This document shows positions 61,420-64,000 of a stretch of 64,000 bases of DNA, in pieces. Below the pieces are notes generated by a model, which made no database searches, had not been told where the DNA came from, and saw only the letters and a program-made list of their open reading frames with translations. Source of the stretch: Pseudoips prasinana (taxonomy: Eukaryota; Arthropoda; Insecta; Lepidoptera; Nolidae); assembly GCA_951640165.1 (NCBI GenBank), contig OX621256.1, forward strand, positions 9,176,001 to 9,240,000, given 5' to 3'. The translations under genes were made by a program, and so were the position numbers. The first letter of the stretch is position 1. Each line of letters begins with the position of its first letter.

Positions 61420-61765
61420 AATCTAGTCTAGAGACTTATAAGTAATTTTATATTAACCTAAACTTCTACATAAACATAATTAATTCTAAGAATCAGTCCA
61501 CCGACTTTCCTTATTCATATTTGTTAAGGGGAAGACACTTTGTCCATGTGTTCTTTATAATATATAAATTAATATGACCATAAAATATCCGTAATGTCAC
61601 AACCTGATTAAAATACTTTCAATAACAATTTTAAATGTCCTATAAATCAATTCAAACATAATATTTATTAATTCTACGGTCGCAACTACGTCTTCAACCG
61701 AATAAAAACATCTGTCGCATAGCCAATTATATATATTTTTAATAAATTCTAAATCACTGAAAACT
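61420..61765 (-). pseudogene. CR1-like LINE 3' end fragment
   Basis: On the minus strand ~61740 reads NWLCDRCFYSVED, matching WLCDRCFYSIDD in the LINE at 54765-56122. The remaining ~270 bases are AT-rich 3' UTR. Same family, much shorter. Confidence 0.65.
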
Positions 61766-62490
61766 TGTTAACTGTTTGGCGGCCGCAATATGCATCTCAT
61801 GTCCTAAGACTGGAGCGGATTCCAAAACGATTTCTCTGGCACCTAGCCTACTCTTCGGGTCTAAATAAAATAAAGGCTAGCGCACTTTAATATCTCGTCT
61901 TTAGAAAAACGCAGAAACGTAATTGATGCTCTTTTTTCATACAAATTATTACGGCATAAAATTCACTGTCCACCACTTTTAGTGAAAATAAGATATAGAG
62001 TTCCTGCCAGAATCCCGCGTGCCCCAATCACACCTTTTTACCCACCACTCAGAAGAACCGTCTTTGGAGTTAACTCCGCAATCTCACGGCTGTGCAAACT
62101 CTTAAACGGTTGCAGCGACGTTGTTGATGTGCACGCTGTTACACTCAATTCATTTCATAAACATATACAAACACTGTAGCATGAAATTTTATATATTTAT
62201 TCAATGTTATTTTTGATTATTCTTAATTTTTCACTTTATAACTAATATAATTTACATTAAATTTAATTTAATTATTCTGATATTGGTCATTATTGCCGCA
62301 AAATGTTTTTTTTTTCTTAATTTATTGTAGGTTGTTATTTAGTTTAATTAATAATTAAACCCCACGTTGGTTATATTGAGCTTGTGGTGCTTGCCTATAA
62401 GAGGTAACTATACTGGAATTTGTTCTGTGTACCGACTCTCTCTTATGTATTAGTATAAGTTACTGTTGGTAAACCAAAAATAAATAAATA
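61766..62490 (+). pseudogene. LINE reverse transcriptase C-terminus
   Basis: Pieces of one frame: VLRLERIPKRFLWHLAYSSG, then after frameshifts FLHTNYYGIKFTVHHF-like and KIRYRVPARIPRAPITPFYP PLRRTVFGVNSAISRLCKLL N, ending HIQTL at 62179. This is the usual '..ieriQkrFl..l... R..pFY.P..RtnyG.nspi.rl..l.N' end of Jockey-superfamily LINEs. AT-rich 3' UTR to the AAATAAATAAATAAAC tail at ~62490. Confidence 0.65.
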
Positions 62491-63489
62491 AACTGAAATG
62501 TAGTTTCAGATACGAGGAATCAAGAAGAGCGTACAGATCAATTAATTAACGGTCAAAAGGTTTTACGCTGACGAATACCGACCAAGTATTTAATTAAGCT
62601 GAGATCGTAACCAATCAATTTCAGTTCGATAACTTATAAGCAATGTCGCATTTTCTTAAAAATGAAATTAACCGAATTCAGACGTTGCTCATTTTTTTGT
62701 TTTATATATATGTGTACCTTCTGCCTTCAAGCAGCGCAATAACTATAAGTGTATTCCTGCCCACGCTACCTACGCGATGTAATATTCACATTATATCCAT
62801 TCACCGTAGAATTTATATCAGATGTAACGATATTTCGAGTATTATGAATGCAAATTGATTTCGGGTACCTGTGAGCCGGATCTCAATAATTTATGAGTCG
62901 CTGAACTGAATGTATTACCTGTTTCAATTCGCAAGTGAATTGAATATTGGCACCCGTATGAATAGTAATGCCGTTTATTCTCTTTAGTTTAGCGAGAAGG
63001 AAAACATTGAAAAATATTTTTTATTTTATTTTATTTGGAACAACAAACAATACTATTACACAATAATTGTTACATAAATATTATCACTGATAAACAATTG
63101 TGTAATCCACTACGTTATTCACAGAATACATATAATTAAGGTGATGTCTAAATGTATTTAGTAGAAAGACTAAAATAGCTAATTACAAATTTACAATTTC
63201 GATTACATAAACATTAAGTGAGAACATTATAAACAGAAAACAATAACTTAAATACATTTATTACCTACAATTAAGTCATAAAATGAAAAAAAGAAATATA
63301 TTATCGAGATGAAAATAATAACTAAGTAGGTACCTAAATATATGTTTGTTTTAATGTTACTAATATAGCTTTAAGTTCTACTAACCAATATGAGACATTG
63401 TTACCTAAATAAATAAATATTATATTCTTTGCATTTTATGATTATTTCGCCTATACCATAACTTACAATATTAAACACAATCATTAGAT
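62491..63489. other. AT-rich gap with small ORF
   Basis: A 71-codon frame at 62643-62858 begins with a charged stretch and a hydrophobic run (TLLIFLFYIYVYLLP) that could be a signal or membrane segment, but nothing supports expression. About 63010-63060 (TTTTATTTTATTTGGAACAA) looks like a minus-strand LINE tail. Otherwise unassigned. Confidence 0.35.
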
Positions 63490-63585
63490 TTGTGGCTTTG
63501 TGTCCGTCAATTAAATGTTTGTAAAGTATTCCGGAACACAGGGATTAATTTCCCAAGACCGGACGTTGCCTTTAAAAAATACATA
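63490..63585 (+). repeat. SINE family 3, tail fragment
   Basis: TGTGTCCGTCAATTAAATGT TTGTAAAGTATTCCGG, ACACAGGGATTAATTTCCCA and GTTGCCTTTAAAAA match the distal part of the SINE at 56525-56722. Confidence 0.6.
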
Positions 63586-63768
63586 ATTTTTTCACTCGTT
63601 TTCATAGCTTTCCTATTTACACTATTTTGACTCGCACCTGTTATCATATACGCGCGAGATTTGCGTGTTTGTTGTGTACTATCAGCGTCTAAATCACAGG
63701 GCCACACGCTCAGCCATAAATATACTTTTAAAATCGTATAATTTTGGTCTCAAACCTTTTCAATTGTA

Positions 63769-63903
63769 TAGACGCCAGCACATCCAGCTACACCAATCTG
63801 TCAAATTTCTTTCATAGATTGTCAACTTAATCACAAAAGCATAAGGTTCACTTTAAATTAGGGAAATTTGACAGATTGGGGTAACTTGATGTGCTGGCGT
63901 CTG
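63769..63903. mobile_element. TA-flanked palindromic MITE, copy 7
   Basis: TAGACGCCAGCACATCCAGC (first base C to T) to GATGTGCTGGCGTCTG, TA on both sides, 135 bp. Confidence 0.85.
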
Positions 63904-64000
63904 TACCTTTTGTTGGCTCTTTCCTTCTCATTGATTTAATACAACCATAAAAAGAAAACACAAAACCACCTGCTTCGTTCCGTGCCGACAGCGACGTAAA

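Noticed and set aside
62643..62858. Small secreted peptide gene
   Set aside because: A hydrophobic N-terminal stretch alone is weak evidence in AT-rich DNA, where TTT/ATT codons make hydrophobic runs common; left as a remark in the gap entry.

Overview
This is almost certainly nuclear DNA from a moth or butterfly (Lepidoptera). It is AT-rich and nearly every kilobase carries an interspersed repeat: non-autonomous Helitrons with TC starts and CTAG ends, tRNA-headed SINEs, RTE, Jockey and CR1-like LINE pieces, the GGGTTCCGT element, and TA- and TWA-flanked MITEs. The lepidopteran assignment rests on recognising these repeat families and was not checked by a search. No operon, bacterial gene, LTR retrotransposon, virus or CRISPR array is visible. 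The only candidate host-type gene is a two-exon THAP-domain reading frame at 58745-59580 (minus), and it may itself be a transposase derivative.

Layout. 0-10 kb: a CR1-like LINE ORF1 behind a Helitron, a perfect 213-bp inverted repeat, an RTE LINE remnant (minus) and an EN-RT LINE (plus). 10-20 kb: MITEs, SINEs, LINE scraps, an internally deleted piggyBac-like copy, and two copies of a ~364-bp poly(A) retroposon, one splitting an unidentified retroelement C-terminal domain. 20-23 kb: a young Jockey LINE inserted into an older truncated Jockey copy. 23-44 kb: repeats with no gene, including a 1.7-kb Helitron with an internal ~135-bp array, a chimeric Helitron with three tandem 5' ends, and a CpG-rich MITE. 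44-51 kb: a minus-strand LINE broken by a plus-strand LINE and by a second CpG-rich MITE. 51-57 kb: stacked SINEs, including a composite 5S/tRNA form, and another LINE (minus). 58.7-61.4 kb: the THAP frame, divergent from a second copy of the 44-51 kb LINE family that lacks most of ORF2. 61-64 kb: LINE tails and the last TA-flanked MITE.

How the parts relate. The autonomous machinery seen (RTE, Jockey and CR1-like endonuclease/reverse transcriptases; piggyBac-like and THAP transposase pieces) is broken in every copy. The Jockey reverse-transcriptase frame is uninterrupted but lacks its 5' part. Short elements (SINEs, MITEs, mini-Helitrons) depend on enzymes encoded elsewhere. Target-site duplications and in-frame continuity across insertions date many events relative to each other. 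The most unusual structures are the composite 5S/tRNA SINE, the headless ~364-bp retroposon, the Helitron chimera, and several perfect local inverted duplications, some inside recognisable LINE reading frames.
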